DNA of 64,000 bases from Comamonas sp. KCTC 72670. GTDB taxonomy: Bacteria; Myxococcota; Myxococcia; Myxococcales; Myxococcaceae. Positions 49,696 to 58,866 of the stretch are shown here, piece after piece. The translations under genes were made by a program, and so were the position numbers. Position 1 is the stretch's first letter; each line of letters starts with the position of its first letter. The stretch lies in the NCBI GenBank assembly GCA_014656495.1, contig BNCN01000001.1, forward strand, positions 434,001 to 498,000, written 5' to 3'. Under the pieces are notes generated by a model. It was not told the origin of the DNA. It ran no database searches and saw only the letters and a program-made list of their open reading frames with translations.

Positions 49696-50889
49696 ATGAT
49701 GCTCCGCCTCCACGTTCTGGCCCTGACCGCGCTCCTGTGCGCGTGCTCCAAGCAGAAGGAAGAAGCGCCCCCCGCCGGGGCCCAGGCCCCCGCGGCCTCC
49801 GGGAAGACGGAAAAGAAGGCCCTCCCCGTGGGCCTCGTCATCGACGTGGGCGGCCGAGGCGACCACTCGTTCAATGACGCGGCGCTTCGTGGCCTGGAGC
49901 TGTGGGCCGCCGGCAAGCGCTACGAGGGCGGCAAGTACGTGGACGCCTCGCCCGACGAGGTCCGCAAGTCCCTGCCGCCCCACCTGACCTCGGACGCCGC
50001 CCGCTTCCAGGCGCTGCCCATCCGGCCCATCGTCCTGCAGAGCAAGGCCCAGGAGGACTACGTCCCCAACCTCCAGCTCCTGGTGGACCAGGGCACCCGG
50101 CTCACCGTGGGCAACGGCTACATGCTGGCCAACGCGGTGCGCACCTCCGCCCAGGAGAACCCCCAGGCGCAGTTCCTGCTCATCGACAGCCAGGTGCTGG
50201 ACGCGCAGGGCAAGGCGATGAAGCTCCCCAACGTGCGCACGGTGCTCTTCAAGGAGCAGGAGGGCAGCTTCCTCGTCGGCGCGCTGGCCGGGCTGGTGAC
50301 GAAGTCGAACAAGGTGGGCTTCGTGGGCGGCATCGAGGTGCCCCTCATCCAGCGCTTCGAGGTGGGCTACCGCGCGGGCGTGAAGACGACCAACGCCCAG
50401 GCCGCGCAGGCGCTGATGTCCGTCTACACCGGCAGCTTCAACAACATGGCCGCGGGCAAGCAGGTGGCGCAGGACCTCATCTCCAAGGGCGCGGACGTCC
50501 TCTTCCACGCCGCGGGCGCGGACGGCATCGGCGTCATCCAGGCGGTGAAGGAGGCGCGCGCCGCGGGCAAGAGCGTCTACGCCATCGGCGTGGATTCGGA
50601 CCAGGCGCACGTGGCGCCGGAGGCCATCCTCACGTCGATGATGAAGTACACCGACCTGGCCATCTACCAGGCGGCGAAGGACCTGGTGGACGGCTCGTTC
50701 GCCGCGGGTGAGCAGGTGCTCGGCCTCAAGGAGAACGGCGTGGGCATGGCAGAGGTGCGGGTGGACTTCCCCGGCAAGGCGGAGGCGCTCCAGAAGGTGG
50801 AGGCCCTGCGCCAGCGCATCATCGCCGGCGGGCTCCAGGTCCCGGCCCTCCCGGCGGACCTCGCCGCCTTCCAGGCGACCGCGCCCTGA
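49696..50889 (+). CDS. bmpA: BmpA-family nucleoside-binding lipoprotein
   Basis: A 397-residue lipoprotein (lipobox LCAC17) of the BMP (basic membrane protein) family, type I periplasmic binding fold. LPVGLVIDVGGRGDHSFNDAALRGLE and VGFVGGIEVPLIQRFEVGYRAGV and GADVLFHAAGADGIGVIQAV and YAIGVDSDQ are the family motifs. BMP proteins bind purine and pyrimidine nucleosides. It is divergent from the nucleoside phosphorylase and is followed directly by an ABC ATPase and two permeases, a complete importer. ATG 49696 (49699 possible). Confidence 0.93.
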   Translation: MMLRLHVLALTALLCACSKQKEEAPPAGAQAPAASGKTEKKALPVGLVIDVGGRGDHSFNDAALRGLELWAAGKRYEGGKYVDASPDEVRKSLPPHLTSDAARFQALPIRPIVLQSKAQEDYVPNLQLLVDQGTRLTVGNGYMLANAVRTSAQENPQAQFLLIDSQVLDAQGKAMKLPNVRTVLFKEQEGSFLVGALAGLVTKSNKVGFVGGIEVPLIQRFEVGYRAGVKTTNAQAAQALMSVYTGSFNNMAAGKQVAQDLISKGADVLFHAAGADGIGVIQAVKEARAAGKSVYAIGVDSDQAHVAPEAILTSMMKYTDLAIYQAAKDLVDGSFAAGEQVLGLKENGVGMAEVRVDFPGKAEALQKVEALRQRIIAGGLQVPALPADLAAFQATAP

Positions 50890-52409
50890 TTTCCCTCCAG
50901 CACATCCACAAGGCCTTCGGCACCTGCGTGTCGTTGGCGGACGCGTCGCTCGACGTCCACCGGGGCGAGCTGCTCGCCGTGGTGGGCGAGAATGGCGCGG
51001 GCAAGTCCAGCCTGATGAACGTCCTCTACGGGCTCTATCAGCCCGACGCGGGCGTGATGACGCTGGAGGGCCAGCCGGTGCGCTTCAAGAGCCCGCGTGA
51101 CGCCATCGCGCGGGGCATTGGCATGGTGCACCAGCACTTCATGCTCGTGCCCACGCTGTCGGTGGCGGAGAACGTGGTGCTCGGCCGCGAGCCCACGCGC
51201 CGGGGGATGCTGGACCTGGAGCGCGCCGTCCAGGAGGTGGCCGCCACCTGCGCCCGCTACGGCTTCCAGTTGGAGCCGCGCGCCCGGGTGGACACGCTCA
51301 GCGTCGGCTCGCAGCAGAAGGTGGAGATCGTCAAGGCGCTGCACCGGGGCGCGCAGGTGCTCATCCTCGACGAGCCCACCGCCGTCCTCACGCCGCAGGA
51401 GTCCGACGAGCTGTCGCGCGTGATGCGCGGTCTGGTGGCGCAAGGGCACACCGTGGTGCTCATCAGCCACAAGTTGAAGGAAGTGCTGGGCGTGGCGGAC
51501 CGCATCGCCGTCATGCGCCGGGGCCGCTGCGTGGCCGAGGTGCGCGCCGCCGACACCACCGCCGAGCAGCTCGCCGCGCTGATGGTGGGCGAGAGCCAGC
51601 GTCCACCGGCCGCAGCCACGTCGGCGACGAGGACCGAGGCGCCCGGCGAGGTCCTGCTGGAGGCGCGCGGGCTGGAGGCCTCGGGCGACAACGGGCGCCC
51701 CGCCCTGCGCGGCGTGGACCTGGAGGTGCGCGCGGGTGAAATCGTCGGCATCGCGGGCGTGGACGGCAACGGGCAGCGCGAGCTGGCGGAGGTCCTCACC
51801 GGCCTGCGCGCCTTGACGGCCGGGAGCGGCACGCTGCTGGGAGGTCCGTTGAAGGGCCTCACGCCGGCCGTGGCCCGGATGCGCGGCGTGGGACACATCC
51901 CCGAGGACCGGCACCACCGCGCGGTGGTGAAGGCCCTCAGCGTGGAGGAGAACGTGGCCCTGGGCCGGCACACGCGGCCGCCCTTCGCGAAGGGGCCGTG
52001 GATCGACTTCAAGGGCCGCCGGGAGCGCACGCGGGAGCTGACGGTCGCCTACGACGTGCGGCCTCCCGACCCGGAGGTGGCCCTGCGCGCCCTGTCCGGC
52101 GGCAACCAGCAGAAGGTCGTGGTGGCGCGTGAGCTGGATGCGCGGCCCCGGCTGCTGGTGGTGGTGCAGCCCACGCGCGGCCTGGACGTGGGCGCGGTGG
52201 CGCAGGTGCAGGCGAAGCTGCGCGAGGCGCGCGACCAGGGCACGGGCGTGCTGCTCGTCTCGCTGGATCTGGAAGAGGTGCTGGCCCTGGCGGACCGCGT
52301 CTATGTGTTCTTCGAGGGCCGCGTGACGGGCCACTTCCTCCGCCGCGAGTTCGACGAGCGCGAGCTGGGACGGCGCATGCTGGGCGCCACGGAGCCGGCC
52401 CATGCCTGA
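50886..52409 (+). CDS. nucleoside ABC transporter ATP-binding protein (two ABC domains)
   Basis: A 507-residue protein with two ABC domains: first Walker A GENGAGKSS, signature-like SVGSQQKVEI, Walker B LILDEPTAVLTP; second GVDGNGQRE, LSGGNQQKVVVAREL and VVQPTRGLDVGA. This is the RbsA/NupA type. The first strand of the domain (ISLQHIHKAFGTC) precedes the first standard start codon (GTG 50928), and no ATG/GTG/TTG precedes it in frame. I therefore start at CTG 50886, which overlaps the bmpA stop as CTGA; ATT 50889 is the other option. Starting at GTG 50928 would delete beta-strand 1. Confidence 0.88.
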   Translation: MISLQHIHKAFGTCVSLADASLDVHRGELLAVVGENGAGKSSLMNVLYGLYQPDAGVMTLEGQPVRFKSPRDAIARGIGMVHQHFMLVPTLSVAENVVLGREPTRRGMLDLERAVQEVAATCARYGFQLEPRARVDTLSVGSQQKVEIVKALHRGAQVLILDEPTAVLTPQESDELSRVMRGLVAQGHTVVLISHKLKEVLGVADRIAVMRRGRCVAEVRAADTTAEQLAALMVGESQRPPAAATSATRTEAPGEVLLEARGLEASGDNGRPALRGVDLEVRAGEIVGIAGVDGNGQRELAEVLTGLRALTAGSGTLLGGPLKGLTPAVARMRGVGHIPEDRHHRAVVKALSVEENVALGRHTRPPFAKGPWIDFKGRRERTRELTVAYDVRPPDPEVALRALSGGNQQKVVVARELDARPRLLVVVQPTRGLDVGAVAQVQAKLREARDQGTGVLLVSLDLEEVLALADRVYVFFEGRVTGHFLRREFDERELGRRMLGATEPAHA

Positions 52410-53517
52410 GCGTCTGAGACAGCTGCTGCCGTCGGTGCTCTCCGTGCTGCTCGCGCTGGGCGTGTGCTGGGCGCTCATCGCGCTGACGATGGAGCCGGGC
52501 ACCGCGACGGACGCGTACCTGCAGATGTTGTGGGGTGGCATCGGCAATTGGCCCGCGTACCTGGACGGCGCGGCGGCCACCGTCATCACCCGCCCGCTGG
52601 GCGAGGCCGCGATGAAGGCGGCGCTCCTCACCCTCACGGGCCTGTCCGTGGCGGTGGCCTTCAAGGTGGGCCTGTTCAACATCGGCGCGCAGGGGCAGAT
52701 GCTGCTGGGCGCGCTGGCCGCGGCCGTCGTCGGCGCGCACGTGACGCTGCCCGGCGTGCTGCATGTCCCGGCGGCGCTGCTGGGCGCGGCGCTCGCGGGC
52801 GCGGCGTGGGCGGGCATCGCAGGATTGCTGCGCATCTACCGGGGCGTGCACGAGGTCATCTCCACCATCATGCTCAACTGGGTGGCGCTGAGCCTGGTGG
52901 ACAACTGGCTGGTGGTGGGGCCCCTGCGGGGCGCGGCCGAAGGGGGCCAGTCCATCACCGGCACCGCCGAAATCCAGGCCACCGCCGTGCTGCCCCGCCT
53001 GCTGAGCGACGGCTCGCGGCTCAACCTGGGCTTCCCACTGGCGCTGGCCGCGGCGCTGGCCGTCTGGGTGTGGCTGACGCGCACGCGCTCCGGCTTCGAG
53101 ACGCGCACGGTGGGACTGGGCGTCGAGGCCGCTCGCGCCGCGGGCATCCCCGTGGCCCGCCGCATGGGGCTGGCCATGGCGCTGGCCGGGGCCATGGCGG
53201 GGCTCGCGGGCGCGGTGCTGGTGCTCGGCACCGAGGGGCGCTACCCCGGCACGCTGGGCGCCCCCTACGGCTTCGACGGCATCGCCATCGCGCTCATCGG
53301 CAACAACCACCCGCTGGGCGCCACCGTGTCCGCGCTCTTCTTCGGCGTGCTGCGCGCGGGGGGCACGCGCATGCAGCTGCTCGGCGTGCACAAGAGCTTC
53401 CCCGAGCTCATCCAGGGCCTGGCGCTGCTGTTCGTCGCGGGCCGGATGGTGTGGCTCGCGCTGCTGCGCCGGCGCAACGTGGCGCCCACCGCGGCGGCGG
53501 AGGTGCCCCGTGCTTGA
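52402..53517 (+). CDS. nucleoside ABC transporter permease 1
   Basis: A 371-residue BPD_transp_2-type permease with about ten hydrophobic helices. GLSVAVAFKVGLFNIGAQGQMLLGALAAAVVG and GVHEVISTIMLNWVALSLV and GIPVARRMGLAMALAGAMAGLAGAVLVLGTEG are the family motifs of YufP/NupB-like nucleoside permeases. ATG 52402 overlaps the ATPase stop by 8 bp. It pairs with the permease at 53510. Confidence 0.93.
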   Translation: MPERLRQLLPSVLSVLLALGVCWALIALTMEPGTATDAYLQMLWGGIGNWPAYLDGAAATVITRPLGEAAMKAALLTLTGLSVAVAFKVGLFNIGAQGQMLLGALAAAVVGAHVTLPGVLHVPAALLGAALAGAAWAGIAGLLRIYRGVHEVISTIMLNWVALSLVDNWLVVGPLRGAAEGGQSITGTAEIQATAVLPRLLSDGSRLNLGFPLALAAALAVWVWLTRTRSGFETRTVGLGVEAARAAGIPVARRMGLAMALAGAMAGLAGAVLVLGTEGRYPGTLGAPYGFDGIAIALIGNNHPLGATVSALFFGVLRAGGTRMQLLGVHKSFPELIQGLALLFVAGRMVWLALLRRRNVAPTAAAEVPRA

Positions 53518-54439
53518 AGTCCTCCACTCGCTGCTGTTCTCCACGCTGGACGCCGCGCCCGCGCTCATCTTCGCCGCCCTGGGCGCGGTGCTGTCCGAGC
53601 GCGCGGGCATCATCGCCGTGGGCACCGAGGGGATGATGCGCGTGGGCGCCTTCTGTGCGGCGGTGGCGGCGCTGGTGATGCCCACGCCCCTGGCCGTCGT
53701 CATGGGCATGCTCGCGGGCGCGGCCCTGGCCAGCGTGCACGGCTTCCTCAGCATCCGCTGGCGCTCGGACCAGGTGGTGTCCGGCATCGCGCTCAACCTG
53801 GTGGCCCTGGCCGGTGGCACCTTCCTGCTGGAGTCCCTCTACGGGCCCAACGGCACCCCGCCCATCCAGCAGCTCACGCGCTGGGACCTCCCCGGCCTGA
53901 GCGGCGTGCCGGTGCTGGGCGCCCTGTCCGGGCACTCCGCCCCCACGTACCTGGCGCTGCTCCTCCCCTTCCTCTTCCAGGGCCTGCTCCGGCGCACCCC
54001 GCTGGGCCTGCGGCTGCGCGCGGTGGGCGACAAGCCCCAGGCCGTGGCCACGCTGGGGCTGTCCGTGGCGGGACTGCGGTGGGGCGCGGTGTTGGGCAGT
54101 GGGCTCTTGGCGGGCCTGGGCGGCGCGGTGCTGTCCACCGCCGTGTTGGACCGTTTCGAGCAGCACACCCCCGCCGGCCTGGGGTTCATGGCCCTGGCCG
54201 CCATGGTGTTTGGCCGGTGGACCCCCGTGGGCGCCTTCCTCGCCGCCACGTTCTTCGCCTTCGGCAACGCGCTGCGCATCGGCCTGGTGTCCAGCGCGCC
54301 CGGCATCGTCGAGTGGGTCCCCCAAGGTGTGCTGCTGGCCCTGCCCTACCTGCTCACGCTGATCGTCCTGACGCTCCAGGGTCAGCGAAGCAGCGCACCC
54401 GCCGCCCTGGGGACGCCCTACGAGCAGGAGTCGCGCTGA
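53510..54439 (+). CDS. nucleoside ABC transporter permease 2
   Basis: A 309-residue BPD_transp_2-type permease. FAALGAVLSERAGIIAVGTEGMMRVGAF at the start, IRWRSDQVVSGIALNLVALAGGTFLLESLYG, and GLGFMALAAMVFGRWTPVGAFLAA match the second permease of BMP-type importers (YufQ/NupC-like). GTG 53510 overlaps the first permease's stop by 8 bp. It closes the importer operon. Confidence 0.93.
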   Translation: MLEVLHSLLFSTLDAAPALIFAALGAVLSERAGIIAVGTEGMMRVGAFCAAVAALVMPTPLAVVMGMLAGAALASVHGFLSIRWRSDQVVSGIALNLVALAGGTFLLESLYGPNGTPPIQQLTRWDLPGLSGVPVLGALSGHSAPTYLALLLPFLFQGLLRRTPLGLRLRAVGDKPQAVATLGLSVAGLRWGAVLGSGLLAGLGGAVLSTAVLDRFEQHTPAGLGFMALAAMVFGRWTPVGAFLAATFFAFGNALRIGLVSSAPGIVEWVPQGVLLALPYLLTLIVLTLQGQRSSAPAALGTPYEQESR

Positions 54440-54789
54440 TCGCGAGTAAACGAATCGGGTCATTTCACACCCGGGTACAAAACGATTTAAGGTCGTGATT
54501 GACCCCGTCTGACCGAGGGAGCGCCCGCTGGCCGCGACTTTCTCCAGTGTCGCAACGATTCAACCCCCCGCCGTTACTGGGTCCTTTTCAGGAAGCTGAC
54601 CCTTGGTCGATTCGACGTCACTGAACGAATTCCGGCACGAGGCTCGCATGGACACGGGGTGGTATCGGATCACGTACCGGCCTGGATTCGTGCGCCCGGG
54701 GGGAGCTCCATCCAGGCCCCGTGGGGTCCGTAGGAACTGCCTGGAACACCCGGGTGAGGCTCACCTGGTCACCATGTAGGGGTGGCGTG
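54440..54789. other. intergenic region before the receiver/kinase gene
   Basis: About 350 bases with lower GC content near 54450-54500. I found no reading frame with myxobacterial codon bias and no strong palindrome. It probably holds the terminator of the importer operon and the promoter of the next gene, but I cannot place either. Confidence 0.4.
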
Positions 54790-55956
54790 ATGCTGGAGAC
54801 GACGGAGACCGAGGTGTATCGGCCCCGGGTGTTGGCCGTGGACGTGGAGTCAGGCGGAATGGAGCGGCTGCACTCCATCCTGTCGCCCGCGGGTTACGAC
54901 GTGCTGCCCGCATGCGGTACGGCCCTCTCGGCCGCGGCGATGAAGCAGGCCGCGGACCTGGTGGTGCTGGACGCGGGGCACGCGGGCACCGACGGGCTCG
55001 CGACGTACCGGCGGCTCCAGGACGCGCTCGGCGATTCGGCGCTCCCCGTGCTCATGCTCAGCCCCAGCGTGGACCGCGAGACGCGGCGCGAGGTGCTCGA
55101 GGCGGGCGTGGATGACCTGCTCATCACCGAGCCGTTGGACCCGCTGGAGCTCAAGGTCCGCGTGCACACGCTGCTCGAGCTGAAGGCGCACCGCGAGCGC
55201 GGCGGCCAGCGCAACGAGGCGCTGCAGGACCCGCGCTCGCGCTGGCTGGAGATGGAGCGGCTGGCGCGCGTGGGCACGCTGGCCGCGGACGTGGCGCAGA
55301 ACCTGGGCCGCGTGGGTGAGGGCCTCCAGCAGGCGCTGGAGCACGTGCGCGCCCGCGCCGCGCAGGGCCTGCCGCCGGACGCGGACGCGCTGAAGAAGCT
55401 GGGCGTTGCGGGCGAGCAGATGCGGCTGCACGGCCAGCACCTGCTGTCCCTGGGCCCCACCAGCCCCAAGGACATCCAGCGCTTCGATTTGCGGGAGCTG
55501 GTCCCCGCGGTGGTGGAGCGGATGCGCAACGAGGGCCGCCTGGGCTCTTGCGAGCTGACGGTGCTGCTGCCCAACGAGCCCATCGCCGCCGTCTTCAACC
55601 GCCGCCAGTTGGAGCAGGTGCTCACGGAGCTGCTGGCCAACGCGGTGGACGCGGTGGAGGACGTGACGGACCGCCCGCGGCGCATCATCACCGGCGTGGA
55701 GCTGCCCGACATCTTCGGAGACTTCGGCCCGCTGCTCTTCGTCGAGGACACCGGCATCGGCATCTTCGAGGACGAGCAGCAGGCCGTCTTCGAGCCCTAC
55801 TACACGACGAAGGCGCCCGAGAAGGGCGCCGGCCTGGGCCTCACCGTGGCGCGCACCCTGGTGGAAGCCATGGGCGGCGCGCTGACGGTGCGCAGCCGCG
55901 TCAACCAGGGCAGCACCTTCACGGTGGAGCTGCCCGAGCAGACGTCGTCCTGGTAG
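54790..55956 (+). CDS. degenerate receiver plus histidine-kinase-like protein
   Basis: A 388-residue cytoplasmic protein. Residues 10-130 form a receiver fold with D61 (VVLDAGHAGTDGL) but the conserved lysine region reads DDLLITEPLDP (E in place of K) and the acidic pair is reduced to one D. The kinase part has RLARVGTLAADVAQNLGRVGEGL, where the normal H-box histidine is Gln170. The ATPase domain looks intact: LLANAVDAVED, VEDTGIGI, FEPYYTTKAPEKGAGLGLTVARTL. It therefore should bind ATP but probably not autophosphorylate at the usual site. Start ATG 54790 (GTG 54787 equivalent). Confidence 0.85.
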   Translation: MLETTETEVYRPRVLAVDVESGGMERLHSILSPAGYDVLPACGTALSAAAMKQAADLVVLDAGHAGTDGLATYRRLQDALGDSALPVLMLSPSVDRETRREVLEAGVDDLLITEPLDPLELKVRVHTLLELKAHRERGGQRNEALQDPRSRWLEMERLARVGTLAADVAQNLGRVGEGLQQALEHVRARAAQGLPPDADALKKLGVAGEQMRLHGQHLLSLGPTSPKDIQRFDLRELVPAVVERMRNEGRLGSCELTVLLPNEPIAAVFNRRQLEQVLTELLANAVDAVEDVTDRPRRIITGVELPDIFGDFGPLLFVEDTGIGIFEDEQQAVFEPYYTTKAPEKGAGLGLTVARTLVEAMGGALTVRSRVNQGSTFTVELPEQTSSW

Positions 55957-56601
55957 CTAGAAGCGGTACGCGACGCCGAACAACGCCTCCAGCGTGAACT
56001 CGGTGGCGTCGTAGTCCGGGATGACGGCGGGCCCCAGCCGGACGTTGAAGGTGACGCCGACGTTGCGGTTGACGAAGTACTCCAACCCGCCGCCCACCAG
56101 GACGGGGAACACCGGGCCGATTCCCTCGCCGAAGTAGACGTGGAAGGGGATGTCCAGGCCCAGGTTCACCATGACGGCGCTGCCGGCGGGGATGCCCACC
56201 ACCAGGCCCACGGGCAGCGCGAGGCCCACGTCCGTGTCGCGCCGGTTGAAGTAGAAGAACGGGCCCGGCTGGAAGGTGAGCGCGAGCGAGAACTGGCGCT
56301 CCTTGATGAGCTGCAGCCGCATCCACGCCTGGAACTTGACGCCCGGGTCCGTGTAGCGGACCCAGCCCTCGCGGCCCCAGTTGAAGCTGAACTTGGCGCC
56401 AATGTCGAAGCGGTCCGAGCCGCCGTGCAGCAGGCCCAGGGAGATGCCGGGCCAGCCAATCTGACCGTGGAAGGCGGTGTTGCCGCTCCCCATGGTGTCG
56501 GCGGCCAGGACGGACCAGCCCTGTCCCCCGCGCTGCGCGAGCGCGGTCGAGGGAAGGGCCAGGAAACAAGCGAGGAGGACTCCGGGGAGCAGTCGCTTCA
56601 C
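55957..56601 (-). CDS. outer-membrane protein-like hypothetical
   Basis: A 214-residue protein with a signal peptide (VKRLLPGVLLACFLALPSTALAQ) and about eight to ten amphipathic beta strands (GISLGLLHGGSDRFDIGAKF; FSLALTFQPGPFFYF; VGLALPVGLVVGIP; VFPVLVGGGLEYFVNRNVGVTFNVRLG), ending ALFGVAYRF with a terminal Phe typical of outer-membrane barrels. GTG 56601 has an AGAAAGG ribosome site 6 bases upstream; longer in-frame forms put extra charged residues before the signal peptide. It is convergent with the receiver/kinase gene. Its role is unknown. Confidence 0.8.
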   Translation of the reverse strand: MKRLLPGVLLACFLALPSTALAQRGGQGWSVLAADTMGSGNTAFHGQIGWPGISLGLLHGGSDRFDIGAKFSFNWGREGWVRYTDPGVKFQAWMRLQLIKERQFSLALTFQPGPFFYFNRRDTDVGLALPVGLVVGIPAGSAVMVNLGLDIPFHVYFGEGIGPVFPVLVGGGLEYFVNRNVGVTFNVRLGPAVIPDYDATEFTLEALFGVAYRF

Positions 56602-56621
56602 ACGGTACCTTTCTACGAAGG

Positions 56622-56637
56622 CCGCCCCGGAGGGCGG
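56622..56637 (-). terminator. short GC-rich hairpin after the phospho-sugar mutase gene
   Basis: CCGCCC and GGGCGG with a CGGA loop, 30 bases past the mutase stop codon and before the next minus-strand gene. Confidence 0.35.
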
Positions 56638-56666
56638 GCGGTGGGTGTGGTGCTGCGTCTCTAGAC

Positions 56667-58394
56667 TCACGCCGGCTGCCCGCGCTCACGCGCGAGCACC
56701 AGGAAAGCGTCGATGAAGCGGCCCAGCTGAGCCTCGGCGCGAACGCGGGCCTGAGCCAGGGGCTCACCTTCCGCGAGCGTCTCCTTCAGCTCGAAGTAGT
56801 ACTTGATCTTCGGCTCCGTGCCGGAGGGGCGCAGCGTGACGCGGCCGCCGCTCGCCAGCTCCAGCGCGACGACGTTGGACGGAGGCAGCCCGCGCTCGCC
56901 CTTCTTGTAGTCGCGGACGGCGCGCACGGCGTCCGCGCCCACGGTGGCCGGAGGCGACGCACGGAACGCGTCCATGATGCCGCGAATCACCTGCGCGCCC
57001 GCGGCGCCGGGGAACGTGAAGTTGCGCTGCGCGCCGACGTACAGGCCATGCGCGCGCTGAATCTCCTCCAGGTAGCCCAGCACCGTGGTGCCACGCGACT
57101 CGCACCAGGCGGCGAGGTCCGCCATGACGAGCGCGGAGCCCACGCCGTCCTTGTCCCGCGTCACCGTGCCCACGGTGTAGCCGAGCGCCTCCTCGTAGCC
57201 GAAGACGAAGCGCGTGCCCTCCGCGTGCTCGCGCTCCAGCGCGCGGTTGGCGATCCACTTGAAGCCGGTGAGCACCTCGTCGTACGCGGCGCCCAGCGAG
57301 CTCGCGACGGCGCCCAGCTGCGCGGACGAGACGATGGTGGTGACGACGTGCGGCGTCCCCTGCTTCGGGCCCTGCGTGAGCAGGTAGTGCCCCAGGAGCA
57401 CGCCCACCTCGTTGCCCGTCAGCAGGCGCAGACTTCCGTCCGCGTCGCGCGCCATGACGGCCAGCCGGTCCGCGTCCGGGTCATTGGCCAGCACCACGTC
57501 CGCCTTCACGCGCTCGGCGGTGGCGGTGGACAGGTCCATGGCGCCCGGCTCCTCCGGGTTGGGGAAGCGCACCGTGGGGAAGCGGCCGTCGGGCTGCTGC
57601 TGCTCGGCCACGGCGGTGAAGCGCGGGAAGCCCGCCTCGCGCAGGGCGCGCTCGGCCCAGACGCCGCCCACGCCGTGCATCGCGGTGTAGACGAGGGACA
57701 GCGACTCGGAGCCCTTGCCGTACACGCGCAGCCCCAGGATGGCCCGCAGGTAGGCCTCGCCCATGGACGCGGGCAGGTCCTTCCACAGCCCCTTCGCCCG
57801 GGCGTCGGCCGGCGTCAGCAGCGGCACCCGGTTGGCGGGCTCCACCCGCGCGATGGCGGCGGCGATGCCGGTGTCGTGCGGCGGGATGATTTGGGCGCCG
57901 TTGCCCCAGTACACCTTGTAGCCGTTGTACTCGGGCGGGTTGTGGCTGGCCGTCACCATGACGGCCGCGGCGGCGTTGAGGTGCAGCGCGGCGAAGGCCA
58001 CCAGCGGCGTGGGCACCGGCTCCGGGAAGACGTGCGCGGGGATGCCCTCGGCGGCCAGCACCGCGGCGGTGTCCTCGGCCAGCTCCGCGCTCAGGTTGCG
58101 CGCGTCCCGCCCCACCACGACGCCGCGAGCCGCCACGTCCGGCACCTGGGCCTTGAGGTAACGGGCCAGTCCCGCGGTGGTGCGCCGGATCACCGCGCGG
58201 TTCATCCGGTTGGGCCCCGCGCCCAACACGCCGCGCAGCCCCGCGGTGCCGAACTCCAGGTCCTGCGAGAAGCGGTCCTCCAGCTCGGCCCAGTCGCCCT
58301 TCGCCAGCAGCGCCGCCAGCTCCGCCGCGGTGGACGCGTCCGGGTCCGCCTGCCGCCACGCCTCCGCCCGCTCCTTCAGTCCGGTGGTGTCCAT
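56667..58394 (-). CDS. PGM2-type phospho-sugar mutase, probable phosphopentomutase
   Basis: A 575-residue alpha-D-phosphohexomutase. FGTAGLRGVLGAGPNRMN near 48-65, the phosphoserine loop VTASHNPPEYNGYKVYWGNGAQI near 144 with the active serine, the metal loop ANDPDADRL, sugar loop GYEEALGY and the phosphate-binding LRPSGTEPKIKYY are all present. The NGYKVYW.NGAQI..PHD pattern marks the PGM2 subfamily, whose members act on phosphopentoses. With the adjacent deoC, and deoA and cdd nearby, conversion of (deoxy)ribose-1-phosphate to the 5-phosphate is the likely main reaction; phosphoglucomutase activity remains possible. ATG 58394 starts MDTTGLKERAEAW. Confidence 0.9.
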   Translation of the reverse strand: MDTTGLKERAEAWRQADPDASTAAELAALLAKGDWAELEDRFSQDLEFGTAGLRGVLGAGPNRMNRAVIRRTTAGLARYLKAQVPDVAARGVVVGRDARNLSAELAEDTAAVLAAEGIPAHVFPEPVPTPLVAFAALHLNAAAAVMVTASHNPPEYNGYKVYWGNGAQIIPPHDTGIAAAIARVEPANRVPLLTPADARAKGLWKDLPASMGEAYLRAILGLRVYGKGSESLSLVYTAMHGVGGVWAERALREAGFPRFTAVAEQQQPDGRFPTVRFPNPEEPGAMDLSTATAERVKADVVLANDPDADRLAVMARDADGSLRLLTGNEVGVLLGHYLLTQGPKQGTPHVVTTIVSSAQLGAVASSLGAAYDEVLTGFKWIANRALEREHAEGTRFVFGYEEALGYTVGTVTRDKDGVGSALVMADLAAWCESRGTTVLGYLEEIQRAHGLYVGAQRNFTFPGAAGAQVIRGIMDAFRASPPATVGADAVRAVRDYKKGERGLPPSNVVALELASGGRVTLRPSGTEPKIKYYFELKETLAEGEPLAQARVRAEAQLGRFIDAFLVLARERGQPA

Positions 58395-58424
58395 GAGCCC
58401 TCGAAGCCTCGTGTAGCCGTTGAG

Positions 58425-58453
58425 GGCGCGCGAGGCACAGGGGCTCGCGCGCC
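58425..58453 (-). terminator. perfect 10-bp hairpin after the DksA-like gene
   Basis: GGCGCGCGAG and CTCGCGCGCC with a 9-base loop, six bases past the stop of the TraR/DksA gene; it separates deoC-dksA from the mutase gene. Confidence 0.5.
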
Positions 58454-58459
58454 GGTTGT

Positions 58460-58852
58460 TCAGGTGTAGTCGGTCAGCTTCTTGCGGGTGGCCCGGCCCT
58501 TGGGGCCATCCTTGTTGCCCTGGCACGTCACGCACAGCTCCGCGTAGGGCATGGCGCGCAGGCGGCCGAGCGGAATCTCGTCGCCGCACTCCTCGCACTC
58601 ACCGAACCCGTCCGGGTCCTCGCGCAGCTTGCCCAGCGCCTTGATGACCCGGGCCAGCACGCCGTCCATGTTCCGGTTCCGGTTGGACGCGATGGCCTGC
58701 ATCATCTCGTTGAGCGGCTGCTCGTCCTCGTCGCCGCCGATGCGCGCGTCATCGGTGCGGTTGGGCTCGATCTTCGACGGCGCCTTCTCCGTCAGCTCCG
58801 CGTGGAGCGCGAGCAGCAGCGCCTTGAGTTCCTCTCGCTGTTTCGCGTTCAC
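58460..58852 (-). CDS. TraR/DksA-family zinc-finger protein
   Basis: A 130-residue protein with a coiled-coil N-terminus (MNAKQREELKALLLALHAEL..) and a C4 zinc finger (CEECGDEIPLGRLRAMPYAELCVTCQ), the fold of DksA/TraR proteins that enter the RNA polymerase secondary channel. The acidic coiled-coil tip seen in DksA (DxxDxA) is not evident; EDEQPLNEM lies in that region. It starts from GTG 58852, 14 bp after the deoC stop, and probably shares its transcript. It may couple nucleoside use to transcription, but this is inference. Confidence 0.9.
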   Translation of the reverse strand: MNAKQREELKALLLALHAELTEKAPSKIEPNRTDDARIGGDEDEQPLNEMMQAIASNRNRNMDGVLARVIKALGKLREDPDGFGECEECGDEIPLGRLRAMPYAELCVTCQGNKDGPKGRATRKKLTDYT

Positions 58853-58866
58853 CGTGTCCGCCCCCG

